From positions 192,001 through 256,000 of the forward strand of contig NZ_CP067422.1 in the NCBI RefSeq assembly GCF_016653635.2: a stretch of 64,000 bases of DNA, written 5' to 3'. The notes under the pieces are model-generated. The model was not told the origin of the DNA and made no database searches. It saw nothing but the letters and a program-made list of their open reading frames with translations. The DNA comes from Skermanella sp. TT6. GTDB taxonomy: Bacteria > Pseudomonadota > Alphaproteobacteria > Azospirillales > Azospirillaceae. Position 1 is the stretch's first letter. Each line of letters starts with the position of its first letter. Of this stretch, positions 35,419-44,702 are shown in pieces. Position numbers and translations under genes: made by a program.

Positions 35419-36893
35419 GGCGTTTCCAGTCTGGTCGTTGTCGAGGATGTCGTCGTCGGGGCCGCGCGGGCCAGTTCCAGCCAGCGGGCGCGGTAGTCCG
35501 CCAGGCCGGGAAGGTCCGGCAGGGGCGGCTTCTCCAGGGCTATGGGGACCGGCGAGGCGCGCCCGGCATGGCCGGCGAGCAGGGCCGATCCCGCGGCGGT
35601 GCCCTGGGAATCGAGGTTGAACAGGGTCTCGGCGCCGGGATGGCGGGTGCGGCGGAATGCTGCCACCAGCCCGGCATAGAGCGGGTCGCGCACGAAGCTG
35701 CCGTCCAGCACCACCAGCCGGTCGCTTCCCAGCGCGTCCAGGCACACGCTGGTCAGCAGGGCGGTGTAGAGCACGGCCAGCGCCCGCCGCTCCGCCGGGC
35801 TCTCCGGCGGCGGGCCGGCGATCCGGCCGGTCCCGGCGCTGCCCGGGAACATCCCGTCCTCGCCGCCGAAGGAGGGCAGGGCGAGGGTGCCGGCCGCCAC
35901 CAGCCGGGCGACAAGGCCGGCGTCGGCCCGCTCGCCCGTCCCCTCGGTGCCGGCGACGCGGGAGAACTCGCGCCCGCCCATGGTCAGCGCGCCGGCCAGA
36001 GGGCGGCCCGAAACGTCGGCGTTGCAGGTCATGCCGCGGGCCTCGTCGAGGCGGGCCGGGTCGAAGCGGTCGCTCAGGCCGACGATCCAGGTGCCGGTGG
36101 AGACCACCGTCATGTCCGAGTGGCCGGCCGCCTGGTAGCGGTAGAAGTTGGCGCTGCTGTCATGGATCCCGGCCAGCACCTCCAGGTTCGCCGGCAGGTC
36201 GGCCGGCAGGCCGTGGCGCCGCGCCAGGTCGGGCCGCAGCCGTCCGACCGCCTTCCAGGCCGGCGCGAAGGGCGGCACCAGCCGGTCCCAGCCGCGCGCC
36301 CGGACCAGGGCGGCCGGGCGTCCCTCCGGCACGTTCCACAGGTGCGACTGGGCGCCCAGGATCGTCACCTCGGAAACCGCCGCGCCGCTCAGCCGCCACG
36401 CCCAGTATTGCGGCAGGCCCAGGAACCAGCGCGCCCGGGCGAAGGCCTCGGGAAACTCCTCCTCCAGCCACAGCATCTGCCGGGCGAGGTGGGTCGCCCC
36501 CAGCATGACCGGGCTGCCGCGCTCCAGGTAGGGTCCGGCCATGCCGGCATAGGCGCGGTCGATCCGGGCGGGCAGCGGCTGCTCGTAGTCGATCATGGGG
36601 GCGGCGGGGCCGTCCTCCCCGACCAGCACGCCGCCGGAGCCGTGGCCGCAGGCGACGAAGGCGCCGAGCCGGTGGCGGGCGGCGAAGCCGCGCAGGCCGT
36701 CCAGCAGCCATTCCTCCTGCCCGGCCAGGTCGTGGTGGCGGTAGGGCGGGCCGTCGCGGGTCGCGTTGGGCGTGGAGATCGTCTCCAGGATCGCGCCCGC
36801 GCGGGTCGCGACGTTCAGCTTCACGTTGGTCTTGCCGATGTCGAAGACGGCGACCCTGGTTTCCTCGCGGGCCTTGTCGTTCTCGTCCTTCAC
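35415..36893 (-). CDS. FGGY-family carbohydrate kinase
   Basis: 492 residues from a GTG start that overlaps the xylB stop (GTGA) and follows GGGAGGAG. The phosphate loop DIGKTNVKLN is near residue 18, the catalytic aspartate is probably in GIHDSSANFYRY, and the ATP site has STGTWIVGLS. The group resembles L-fuculokinase/rhamnulokinase-like FGGY enzymes. It is followed by the aldolase with a 4-bp overlap, so kinase and aldolase probably act in sequence. The sugar is not identifiable. Confidence 0.85.
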   Translation of the reverse strand: MKDENDKAREETRVAVFDIGKTNVKLNVATRAGAILETISTPNATRDGPPYRHHDLAGQEEWLLDGLRGFAARHRLGAFVACGHGSGGVLVGEDGPAAPMIDYEQPLPARIDRAYAGMAGPYLERGSPVMLGATHLARQMLWLEEEFPEAFARARWFLGLPQYWAWRLSGAAVSEVTILGAQSHLWNVPEGRPAALVRARGWDRLVPPFAPAWKAVGRLRPDLARRHGLPADLPANLEVLAGIHDSSANFYRYQAAGHSDMTVVSTGTWIVGLSDRFDPARLDEARGMTCNADVSGRPLAGALTMGGREFSRVAGTEGTGERADAGLVARLVAAGTLALPSFGGEDGMFPGSAGTGRIAGPPPESPAERRALAVLYTALLTSVCLDALGSDRLVVLDGSFVRDPLYAGLVAAFRRTRHPGAETLFNLDSQGTAAGSALLAGHAGRASPVPIALEKPPLPDLPGLADYRARWLELARAAPTTTSSTTTRLETP

Positions 36894-38386
36894 GCTCTGA
36901 ACTCCTCCCTCAGGGCCCGGTAGAGCCGCCGGAACCGGACGAAGCCGTCGCCATAGGCGGCATGCAGCGCGGGGTCCGGCTCGGTCACGTCGAGCACCGG
37001 CGGCTTGACGCAGACGTCGGCGACGGCCTCCCCCGTCGCCGCGATCCGGGCGAGGCGGGCGGCGCCGAACGCCGGGCCGGCCTCGCTGCCGGCATAGCGG
37101 ATGACCGGGATGCCGAGCGCCGAGGCGATGATCCGGGTCCAGAACGCGCTGCGGGCGCCGCCGCCGATGATCGCCGCCCGGCCCACCGGCGTTCCCGCCG
37201 CCTCCAGGCAGTCCCGCGCCTCGCGCAGCGACAGGGCGACGCCTTCCAGCACCGCCTGCATCACGTCGGTCGGCTGCGTGTCGGGGGCCAGCCCGAACAG
37301 CACGCCGCGCGCGTGCGGGTCGTCGTGGGGCGTCCTTTCCCCCGCCAGGTAGGGCAGGAACAGCAGCCGCCCGGGCCCCCGGAAGCCGGCCTCCGTCCGC
37401 GCCAGCAGCTCCCCGATGTCGGGGGATCCGACCAGCCGGGCCGCCCATTCCACCGTGCTGGCGCCGTTGAGCAGCGCCGCCATCTGGAACCAGGTGCCCG
37501 GCAGGGTGTGGGCGAAGCCGTGGATCAGGGTCTCCGGCGCCGGCCGGTAGGCGCCGGTCGTCACGAAGACCTGGGCCGAGGTGCCGAGCGAGACGAAGGC
37601 GTCGCCGTCCGCGATGGCGCCGATGCCGACCGCACCCGCCGCGGCGTCGCCGGCCCCGCCGGCCACGGGGATCTCCCGGCCGGCGAATCCCCACTCCCGC
37701 GCGACCGCCGGGGAGAGCGTGCCGGCCGGCTCGGTCCCCTCGGCCAGCCGGGGCATCCGGCCCGCGTCGAGCCCGCAGGCCGCCAGGAGCGCCGGCGACC
37801 ATGCCCGCGCCGCCTCGTCCAGCAGGAGCGAGCCGGCGGCGTCGGACGGGTCGGTCACCGCCTCGCCGGTCAGCTTCAGCCGGACATAGTCCTTGGGCAG
37901 CATGACGCGCCGGATGCGGCGGAACAGTTCCGGCTCGTGCCGCCGGACCCACAGCAGCTTCGGCGCGGTCAGGCCGGGCATGGCGGTGATGCCGGCGATC
38001 CGGCCCAGGCCGGGGACCAGGGCTTCCAGCTCGGCGCATTCCGCCGATGCCCTGCCGTCGTTCCACAGGATGGCGGGGCGCAGCGGCCGGTCGTCGCCGT
38101 CCAGCAGCACGGCGCCGTGCATCTGCCCGGACAGGCCGATCCCGGCGACGGCGGCGAAGGCATCCGGGGCCGCCCGGCGGACCTCCGCCACGGCGTCCAG
38201 GGTCGCCCGCCACCAGATGTCCGGATGCTGCTCCGACCACAGCGGACGGGGACGGGACGTGGAGAGCGGCACCGTTGCCGTCGCGAGCGGCGCCTGGGCG
38301 CCGTCCACCAGCACCACCTTGACGGCCGAGGTGCCGATGTCGATGCCCAGCCAAGCCGGGGCGCGCGGATCAGGCATTCCGGACAT
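36890..38386 (-). CDS. xylB: Xylulokinase
   Basis: 498 residues matching xylulokinase: GIDIGTSAVKVVLVD at the start, GLSGQMHGAVLLD, ILWNDGRASAEC, the catalytic aspartate in AGGAGDAAAGAVGIG, and GGGARSAFW in the C-terminal ATP domain. It phosphorylates D-xylulose or a related ketopentose. The first ATG (38386) overlaps the LacI gene by 17 bp; the ATG at 38377 is equally possible. It lies in the LacI-headed operon. Confidence 0.88.
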   Translation of the reverse strand: MSGMPDPRAPAWLGIDIGTSAVKVVLVDGAQAPLATATVPLSTSRPRPLWSEQHPDIWWRATLDAVAEVRRAAPDAFAAVAGIGLSGQMHGAVLLDGDDRPLRPAILWNDGRASAECAELEALVPGLGRIAGITAMPGLTAPKLLWVRRHEPELFRRIRRVMLPKDYVRLKLTGEAVTDPSDAAGSLLLDEAARAWSPALLAACGLDAGRMPRLAEGTEPAGTLSPAVAREWGFAGREIPVAGGAGDAAAGAVGIGAIADGDAFVSLGTSAQVFVTTGAYRPAPETLIHGFAHTLPGTWFQMAALLNGASTVEWAARLVGSPDIGELLARTEAGFRGPGRLLFLPYLAGERTPHDDPHARGVLFGLAPDTQPTDVMQAVLEGVALSLREARDCLEAAGTPVGRAAIIGGGARSAFWTRIIASALGIPVIRYAGSEAGPAFGAARLARIAATGEAVADVCVKPPVLDVTEPDPALHAAYGDGFVRFRRLYRALREEFRA

Positions 38387-39422
38387 CCCCGGCCACCGGC
38401 CCGAACCGGGGCGGGATCCGGGTCATCGGGAACTCGTCGGGGCGGTACTGCTCGATATAGGCGAAACCCTGCTCGATCATGGCCTCCACGTTCTGGCGCA
38501 GCATGGTGACGGGGAAGGGAAGGAACGCCGCGAACGGGTCCCAGTCGAAGCAGCCGATGAAGCGGCCGTGGAAGGCGGCCCGGTCCAGCGACTGGAAGAA
38601 CTGGACCGCCCCCTCGAAGGCGGTGATGGAATTGACGAACAGCCCGGCCGGCATCCCGCCGAGCCTGCGGCACAGGTCCTCGGCCGCGCGGCGGGCGACC
38701 GGCGGCGAGTAGCCGCAGGGGTGGATCCGGTCGTCGCGCAGGGGCAGGCCGCGGGCGGCCAGGGCCTCCCGGAACCCGGCGACGCGCTCCTCCGTCGCGT
38801 ATTCGCCGGCGACTCCGCCCAGGAAATGGATCTCCTCCCCGGCGGTCCCGCCGGTGCCGCGATCGGCGGCGGCGATCTTGTCCAGCAGGACGTCGGTCAG
38901 CATGCGGGCGCCGCCCCGGTTGTCGCTGACCACCGAGGGCGCGTTGGCGCCGGGCAGGTCTATGTTGACGCAGGGGATCCCGGCGGCATGGCACAGGTCG
39001 TTCAGCGGCTCCGGCCGGGCCACGCCGACGATGAACAGGAACTCGACCTGGTGGGACAGCAGCCGCTCGACCACCTCGCGCTCGGTCTCCGGCTGGCGCT
39101 GGGTGCTGACCACCATCGGGCAGAACCCGCGCGCCCGGGCGCCGGCCTCGAACGTCTCCGACAGGCCGGCGAAGAAGCGGTTGCGGTAGTGCGGCATGAT
39201 CATGCCGGCCAGGCCGGAGCGCGCCAGCCGCAGCCCGCGCGCCTTCATGTTGGTGGTGTAGCCGATGTCCCGCGCGGCGCCGAGCACGCGGGCCGCGGTC
39301 GCCTCGCTGATGCGATAGCGCTGCCACGTGCCGTTCAGCACCATGCTGACGGTCGCCGGCGACGTTCCCGTGGACGTCGCGATGTCGTAGATGGTGGACT
39401 TCCGCCCCCGGTCCGACGCCAT
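38370..39422 (-). CDS. LacI-family transcriptional regulator
   Basis: 350 residues. The N-terminal LacI helix-turn-helix is STIYDIATSTGTSPATVSMVLNG, then a hinge and a periplasmic-binding-protein-like effector domain. The start at 39422 has a GGGGGAGGAA ribosome site; the frame is open to 39491 without one. It heads the kinase/aldolase operon. A perfect 16-bp palindrome lies 93 bp upstream and recurs before the sugar ABC transporter, so it probably represses both in response to the imported sugar or a phosphorylated product. Confidence 0.88.
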   Translation of the reverse strand: MASDRGRKSTIYDIATSTGTSPATVSMVLNGTWQRYRISEATAARVLGAARDIGYTTNMKARGLRLARSGLAGMIMPHYRNRFFAGLSETFEAGARARGFCPMVVSTQRQPETEREVVERLLSHQVEFLFIVGVARPEPLNDLCHAAGIPCVNIDLPGANAPSVVSDNRGGARMLTDVLLDKIAAADRGTGGTAGEEIHFLGGVAGEYATEERVAGFREALAARGLPLRDDRIHPCGYSPPVARRAAEDLCRRLGGMPAGLFVNSITAFEGAVQFFQSLDRAAFHGRFIGCFDWDPFAAFLPFPVTMLRQNVEAMIEQGFAYIEQYRPDEFPMTRIPPRFGPVAGDVRNA

Positions 39423-39514
39423 GCCGCGCTGTTCCTCCCCCGTGCTCCCGCTTGGCGCCCATTCCGGCCGCGGGTGATTCATGGGGAGCATGATAAAGCA
39501 TCATGACCCGGTTT

Positions 39515-39530
39515 GCTAAATGGATTTAGC
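39515..39530. promoter_or_regulatory. LacI-type operator, copy 1
   Basis: GCTAAATGGATTTAGC is a perfect palindrome (7-bp arms, GG centre) upstream of the LacI regulator gene. An identical copy with the same TTT on its left lies at 44632-44647. A TTTATCAT element follows toward the gene and could be the -10. Confidence 0.75.
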
Positions 39531-39578
39531 GGTCAGTACCCGATCGGGACGATCCGCCCGGGACAGCTGATCCGATGC

Positions 39579-39662
39579 GTTGCGCCATGGGCGCAACCTA
39601 CGACCGTCGGCCCGCATCACCTCCGCCCTCCATCAAGTCGTAGGTTGCGCCCATGGCGCAAC
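39579..39662. repeat. REP pair upstream of the LacI gene
   Basis: Hairpins at 39579-39597 (followed by CTAC) and 39644-39662 (preceded by GTAG) in inverted orientation. The left flank TACCCGATCGGGACGATCCGC resembles flanks at the other loci, showing that the repeated unit extends about 50 bp beyond the hairpin. Confidence 0.88.
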
Positions 39663-39747
39663 ACTGTACGGCGAGTGGAACGGCTGGCTGCGAGGACCGG
39701 GCGATGAACGGGGGAGGGACGCCGCCCCTCCGCCCGGCACCGGCGGA

Positions 39748-41226
39748 TCAGCGGACCAGCACCTCCGCGGCGTCCTTGGTCCGGGTCACGAGCTGGGCGG
39801 CCTGGTGGACCGCGGAGGAGATCTCCCGGATGTTGGCGGAGACGGTCGAGACCGCGGCCGAGGCGCTCTGCATGTTGGACGACATGCTCATGGTCACGGC
39901 GCTCTGCTCCTCCACCGCGGAAGCCGTGCCTGTAACATGGTCGCGCACGGCCGAGATGGCGTGCCGGATCGTGTCGAGCGCGCCGACGACCTCGCCCGAG
40001 GTGCCCTGGATCCCGTCGATCTCCTGCGAGATCTGCTCGGTCGCCTTGGCCGCCTGGTTGGCCAGGTTCTTGACTTCGGAAGCGACCACGGCGAAGCCCT
40101 TGCCCGATTCGCCGGCCCGCGCCGCCTCGATCGTGGCGTTCAGCGCCAGCAGGTTGATCTGCCCTGCGATGTTCTGGATCAGGCTGACGATGCCGTTCAT
40201 CGCCTGGGCGGCGTTGGTCAGCTTCTCCGTGCTCAGGCCGGCGTTCACCGCGTGGTCGAACGCCTCGTCGGTGGCGGAGCGGGACTTCGCCATGCTCTGG
40301 GAGATCTCGGAGATGGAGGCGGCGAGCTGCTCCGCGCTGGCGGCGACCATCTGGACATTGTTGGAGGTCTCGTCGGCCGCCAGGGAGGCCGAGCGCGCTT
40401 CCGAGCTGGACCGCTCGACGGCTCCGTCGATCTCGCCGAAGTTCTCGTCGATCAGGACCTTGAAGTTGGACAGCAGCTTCACCTGGGCCGTGATGTCGGT
40501 CGCGAACTTCACGACCTTGGTGACCTTGCCGTTGATGTCGAGGATCGGGTTGTAGGACGCCTCGATCCAGACGGGCTGGCCGTTCTTGCCGATCCGCTTG
40601 TACTGCCCGGCCAGGAACCGGCCCCGCCTGAGGTGCTCCCAGAACTCCGCATAGGCTCGGCTTTCCCGGTAGTCCGGCTCGACGAACATGGAATGATGCC
40701 GGCCCTGGATTTCCGCCAGGGAGTACCCGGTGACCTTCTGGAAATTCTCGTTGGCCGTCAGGATGGTACCGTCCGGCGCGAACTCGATCACCGCCTGGGA
40801 CTTGTTCACGGCGACGAAATGGGCCTCGTAGTCCAGGTTCAGAAGCCGCTCCTTGGCGTCGGCCCATTCCACGACGAATCCGATCCGCTGCCGTCGCTCG
40901 AACAGCGGCGTGAGGTTCAGGTCGAACACGCGCTTGCCGACCCGGATGGTGGCGGCGTGCGGCTTCTCCAGGGCCATCAGCATGGCGCGCTGGTGGCCGG
41001 GATTCTTGTGGAAGACGTCGATGTTGCTGCCGATCAGGGTGGCGACGCTGAAGCTCGGCAGTTCCTTCTTCAGGTCCTCCTCGGCTTCGCGCATCAGCTC
41101 GACCACCGACGGGTTCATGTAGATGATGTTGAGGCCGCCATCGGCGACCATGACGTTGGAGCGTAGCGCATCCAGCGCCGCGATCCGGGTGGTGAGCGCC
41201 CTGTCGGTCTTGAACATCTTGAACAT
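39748..41226 (-). CDS. Soluble methyl-accepting chemotaxis protein with two PAS domains
   Basis: 492 residues with no membrane segment. Two PAS domains lie at about 20-120 ([16 protein letters not shown]) and 130-255 ([20 protein letters not shown]). The signalling domain follows, with the tip hairpin [37 protein letters not shown]. It should sense an intracellular cue, possibly redox or a bound cofactor, and control CheA. The start ATG follows GGAGGGATC. It sits next to another chemoreceptor on the same strand, between the two arms of the sugar regulon. Confidence 0.9.
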   Translation of the reverse strand: MFKMFKTDRALTTRIAALDALRSNVMVADGGLNIIYMNPSVVELMREAEEDLKKELPSFSVATLIGSNIDVFHKNPGHQRAMLMALEKPHAATIRVGKRVFDLNLTPLFERRQRIGFVVEWADAKERLLNLDYEAHFVAVNKSQAVIEFAPDGTILTANENFQKVTGYSLAEIQGRHHSMFVEPDYRESRAYAEFWEHLRRGRFLAGQYKRIGKNGQPVWIEASYNPILDINGKVTKVVKFATDITAQVKLLSNFKVLIDENFGEIDGAVERSSSEARSASLAADETSNNVQMVAASAEQLAASISEISQSMAKSRSATDEAFDHAVNAGLSTEKLTNAAQAMNGIVSLIQNIAGQINLLALNATIEAARAGESGKGFAVVASEVKNLANQAAKATEQISQEIDGIQGTSGEVVGALDTIRHAISAVRDHVTGTASAVEEQSAVTMSMSSNMQSASAAVSTVSANIREISSAVHQAAQLVTRTKDAAEVLVR

Positions 41227-41298
41227 TGTTTCGATCCCTCCGCGAAAGCGATTTCCCGTGCTCGTGATGCCGGCCCGGCGACCGCCGGCCCGGCCGTG

Positions 41299-43335
41299 TC
41301 ATGCCGCCTGGATGCCCGCGAGGAACCGCTCGACCTCGGTCCGCAGCATCTCGGCCTGGTGCGCCAGCTCGCCCGCGGCACCCAGCACCTGGCTGGCTGC
41401 GGCTCCCGCCTGCTGGGACGCCTGGCTGACCCGGGAGACGTTCTGCGATACTTCCCGGGTGCCTGCGGCGGCCTGGACGACGTTGCGGGAGATCTCCGCC
41501 GTCGCCGCCGTCTGCTCCTCGACCGCCGCGGCTATGGTGGTCGAGCTGTCGTTGATCTCGCGGATCGTGACGCCGATCCCCCGGATCGCCGTGACCACCG
41601 CCCCGGTGGCCCCCTGCATCGCGCCGATCTGGCCGGAAATCTCCTCCGTCGCCCGGCTGGTCTGGTTGGCCAGGCTCTTCACTTCGCTCGCCACGACGGC
41701 GAAGCCCTTGCCGGTCTCTCCCGCGCGGGCGGCCTCGATCGTCGCGTTCAGCGCCAGCAGGTTGGTCTGACTGGCGATGTCGGCGATCAGGTCGATCACC
41801 TCGTTGATCTTCTGCGCGGCGTCGGCCAGGCCCTGCACCGTCGCGTCGGTCTGCGCCGCCTGCTCGACCGCCTGGTTGGCGACGGTGTTGGAACGGGTGA
41901 CCTGGCGGGCGATCTCCTGGAGCGAGCCGCTCATCTCTTCCGCCGCCGAGGCGACGGTCTGGACGTTGTTGGAGGTCTGCTCCGCCGCCGCGGCCGAAGC
42001 GGTCGCCTGCCGGTCCGTTTCCTCCGCGATCGCGGCCATGCTCTGAGCGGTGCCGTCCAGTTCGGTCGCGGCCGAGGAGACGGTGCGCAGGATCGACGAG
42101 ACGGAACTGTCGAACGCGCCGACCAGCCTCACGATCTCGGCGGCCCGCGCCTCCTTCCCCGCCTGCTCGGCCTTCTGCTCCTCGGCAAGCCGGTGGGCGG
42201 TGATGGCGTTCCGCTTGAAGACGTCGACCGCCTCGGCCATGGAGCCGATCTCGTCCCGCCGTCCCACGCCGGGAATATCGACCTCCCGGTCCCCCTCGGC
42301 GAGGCGCCTCATCACGTCGGTCATCCGCACGATGGGCCGCGAGATCGCCCGGCCGCTCGCCCAGGCGAGCGCCGCCCCGAGCAGGAACCCGGCGCAGGAC
42401 AGGGCGACGATCAGCCGCTTCGTGACGGAGACGGAGTCGACCGTTTCCGTTTCGACCCTGAGCTCCTCCTCCGCGGCGGTGTCGCGGACATGGGCTGCGG
42501 TGGCGGTCAGCATGTTGCCCATCTCGAGCATCGGGCCGTTGATCCGGTGCTCGATGGCGCCGCTCAATTCGACCACCCGATCGAAGCTCCTGCGGTATTC
42601 CGCCGCCAGGTCGCGGGTCCGGGCGACGGTGTTGCCGTAGGATCGGCCGGCGGAGGCGGAGGACAGGACGGCGAGCACCCGCTCCAGCCCGGCGAGCCGG
42701 TCCGCCGCCGAGGCGGCCGACGCCTTGTCGTGCCGCGCCAGCATCCTGTTGGCGGCCAGTTCCGCCTTCAACAGGGTTTCGAGCGCGGAGCCGGTCAGCG
42801 TGACGGCGTCGCTGTTGCCGTCCTTGACCGCCACCAGCCGCGCTTCCTCCAGCGCCTCCATCACGGCGTTCCCCGTGGGGTCGAGCACCTCGCGGACCAG
42901 CCTGTCCGCCTCGGTCTTCCAGGCCACGATGTCGTCGAAACTCCGGGTATAGGCGTCGGCCTTCCCGCGGCTCTCCGTCAGGTCGCCCCTGAGATCCGGG
43001 TCCGACACGAGGGTCAGGCCATGGTCGAGGCCGGCCCGCAGCCGCCCCATCGCGGCGCGCGCCGCTTCCGCATGGTCGCCCTGGCCGGTGACGGCGTATT
43101 CCCGGACCAGCCGGCGGACCTCGCTCATGTCGCGGTCGATGGTCCGGGCCGTATCGACGATCCTGACCGTCCCGGCGTAATCCTGGAAGGCATCGCCGAT
43201 CGTGGCGAGGGAATCGACGCTCTGGACCGACAGGGCGCCCAGGATGACCAGCACGGCGCCCGAGACGAAGCCGATCTTCGTTCCGACTTTCAGGTTCTCG
43301 AAGGCCCTGCCGAAGCGGGCTCCATGGACGGGCAT
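41299..43335 (-). CDS. Transmembrane methyl-accepting chemotaxis protein
   Basis: 678 residues. TM1 is [15 protein letters not shown] near 23-40, then a helical periplasmic domain of about 260 residues, TM2 near 300-325 ([20 protein letters not shown]), a HAMP domain ([19 protein letters not shown]), and a signalling domain with [26 protein letters not shown]-type tip. The long charged periplasmic part is mostly helical, as in helical-bundle sensors. The ATG at 43335 has an AAGGAGAG site. It is 26 bp from the carbonic anhydrase gene, so the two may be co-transcribed. Ligand unknown. Confidence 0.9.
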   Translation of the reverse strand: MPVHGARFGRAFENLKVGTKIGFVSGAVLVILGALSVQSVDSLATIGDAFQDYAGTVRIVDTARTIDRDMSEVRRLVREYAVTGQGDHAEAARAAMGRLRAGLDHGLTLVSDPDLRGDLTESRGKADAYTRSFDDIVAWKTEADRLVREVLDPTGNAVMEALEEARLVAVKDGNSDAVTLTGSALETLLKAELAANRMLARHDKASAASAADRLAGLERVLAVLSSASAGRSYGNTVARTRDLAAEYRRSFDRVVELSGAIEHRINGPMLEMGNMLTATAAHVRDTAAEEELRVETETVDSVSVTKRLIVALSCAGFLLGAALAWASGRAISRPIVRMTDVMRRLAEGDREVDIPGVGRRDEIGSMAEAVDVFKRNAITAHRLAEEQKAEQAGKEARAAEIVRLVGAFDSSVSSILRTVSSAATELDGTAQSMAAIAEETDRQATASAAAAEQTSNNVQTVASAAEEMSGSLQEIARQVTRSNTVANQAVEQAAQTDATVQGLADAAQKINEVIDLIADIASQTNLLALNATIEAARAGETGKGFAVVASEVKSLANQTSRATEEISGQIGAMQGATGAVVTAIRGIGVTIREINDSSTTIAAAVEEQTAATAEISRNVVQAAAGTREVSQNVSRVSQASQQAGAAASQVLGAAGELAHQAEMLRTEVERFLAGIQAA

Positions 43336-43361
43336 GGTATTCTCTCCTTGGGAAAGCCGGT

Positions 43362-44159
43362 TCAGAAGGATTCGAGCAGGAAGCGCCGGTTGCGCCCCTG
43401 CACCGGCCGCGCGTTGTTCATGAACAGGGCCGCGAACTGCGCGATCTGGGCCGTCGAGGCCTCGATCGGGCTGGCGAACACGATCCAGGTGACCCCCTCG
43501 GAGCAGGGGGGCGACGTGAGCGAACCCGCGTAGCGGAAATAGGAGCGCGCTTCCGGCAGCAGGGCGGCGGGGTCGAACATCCCGGCCGGCGCGGCCTCGC
43601 CGCCGGTCTTGATCGGCATCACGTCCCACAGGGGCGTGAGCGCGGGGTTCGCCGAGCCCGGAGTGACGAAGACCGCGACGGCCGCGACGGTCCCGGTCGC
43701 CGACTTGTGGATGAAGTGGCACTCCATCTGGAAGGCCTTGCCCGAGACCAGATGTTCCGACGGATGGTGGAAGTGGAACTGCACGAGATCGTACCGGGTG
43801 CCCGCTATGTTGGTATGGCAACCGGGCCCGCAGCTCGCCTGGATGGTATTGCCGTCGTTGACGACATGGACCGGCACCTTCGAGTACGAGATGTCGAGCT
43901 GTCCCATCTCGGCCCGGATCGCCCCGTCGAGGTCGATCGGCGTCTGCTCCAGGCCCAGCGAGCAGGAGCGGAACTCGGGCGTCAGCTCGCCCCAATGCTC
44001 CGGACCGTTGTCGCCGTGGTAGGACCAGGGAGGCGAGGCATTGTCCCGGGCCGGCTCTCCGGCCCGGGCGATCGCGGAGCAGATCGGGCATGCCGCGACT
44101 CCTCCGGCCGTCAGGTGCCGTAACAGGGTGCGACGATTCAGAAGGGTGGAACCAGGCAT
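43362..44159 (-). CDS. Alpha-type carbonic anhydrase, exported
   Basis: 265 residues. A twin-arginine-like signal ([22 protein letters not shown]) precedes the domain, which starts at [15 protein letters not shown]. The three zinc ligands are in FHFHHPSEH and ECHFIHK, and the late family motif is [13 protein letters not shown]. It hydrates CO2 in the periplasm. The start at 44159 follows GGAGAAG; the frame runs further upstream without a site. It lies just upstream of a chemoreceptor gene on the same strand, and a very long hairpin lies in its leader. Confidence 0.88.
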   Translation of the reverse strand: MPGSTLLNRRTLLRHLTAGGVAACPICSAIARAGEPARDNASPPWSYHGDNGPEHWGELTPEFRSCSLGLEQTPIDLDGAIRAEMGQLDISYSKVPVHVVNDGNTIQASCGPGCHTNIAGTRYDLVQFHFHHPSEHLVSGKAFQMECHFIHKSATGTVAAVAVFVTPGSANPALTPLWDVMPIKTGGEAAPAGMFDPAALLPEARSYFRYAGSLTSPPCSEGVTWIVFASPIEASTAQIAQFAALFMNNARPVQGRNRRFLLESF

Positions 44160-44186
44160 GATCTTCTCCAGGCAGCCGGGGCGTCC

Positions 44187-44234
44187 CCGGCGGAGTCCGT
44201 CCGGACCCCTTTCGGTCCGGACGGACTCCGCCGG
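44187..44234 (-). other. 21-bp perfect hairpin in the carbonic anhydrase leader
   Basis: 44187-44207 pairs without mismatch with 44214-44234 across the loop CCTTTC (arm CCGGCGGAGTCCGTCCGGAC and one further C). It begins 27 bp before the start codon of the carbonic anhydrase. There is no T-run in the gene direction. It is far longer than other hairpins in the window. Confidence 0.7.
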
Positions 44235-44450
44235 CGTGTTCGAAGGGCGACGGCGGAGAAGCCTTCCGCGGCGAGGCCCATGCGGCGCGGAGAAGCGAGA
44301 ATGATACCATTTCAAGGTAATCATTTCGGAATATGTCGAAGGTGATGTCGGTGGCTGCGTCCTGTCCCGGAAGGATGCCGCAGCAGAACCCAGAGCCGTA
44401 GCCAGTCAGGATTCTTAAGATTACCGCGCGTTCACCACACGGACGTCATG

Positions 44451-44467
44451 GCATTTTGCGAAAATGC
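44451..44467. promoter_or_regulatory. GCATTTT-GCG-AAAATGC palindrome
   Basis: A perfect inverted repeat with 7-bp arms in the 540-bp divergent gap between the carbonic anhydrase and the sugar transporter. A half-match, GCATTTTGCGAA, lies at 44534-44545. The spacing and repetition suggest binding sites for a regulator other than the LacI protein. The rest of the gap shows no gene. Confidence 0.4.
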
Positions 44468-44631
44468 GTCGAACAATGCGCAAAAGTGGTGCGCGGCGCG
44501 GGTCGAATCCTTCCCCGACCGGTTGTTTTCACTGCATTTTGCGAATAGGGGCCGGCCGCGGATCGTCAACCCGGAAAGGCCCGAGGGACCAGGTTCTTCG
44601 GAGGTGCCCTGAGAACGACATTGACCGTTTT

Positions 44632-44647
44632 GCTAAATGGATTTAGC
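44632..44647. promoter_or_regulatory. LacI-type operator, copy 2
   Basis: GCTAAATGGATTTAGC, identical to the site at 39515-39530, lies 55 bp before the start of the substrate-binding protein gene. A GAATAT element at about 44661 could be the -10. This links the transporter to the LacI-controlled kinase operon. Confidence 0.75.
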
Positions 44648-44702
44648 TTTCGATCGCCAACGAATATCCGGCATCAGGCCGGAAGCCACAGGAGGAGGAA
44701 AC

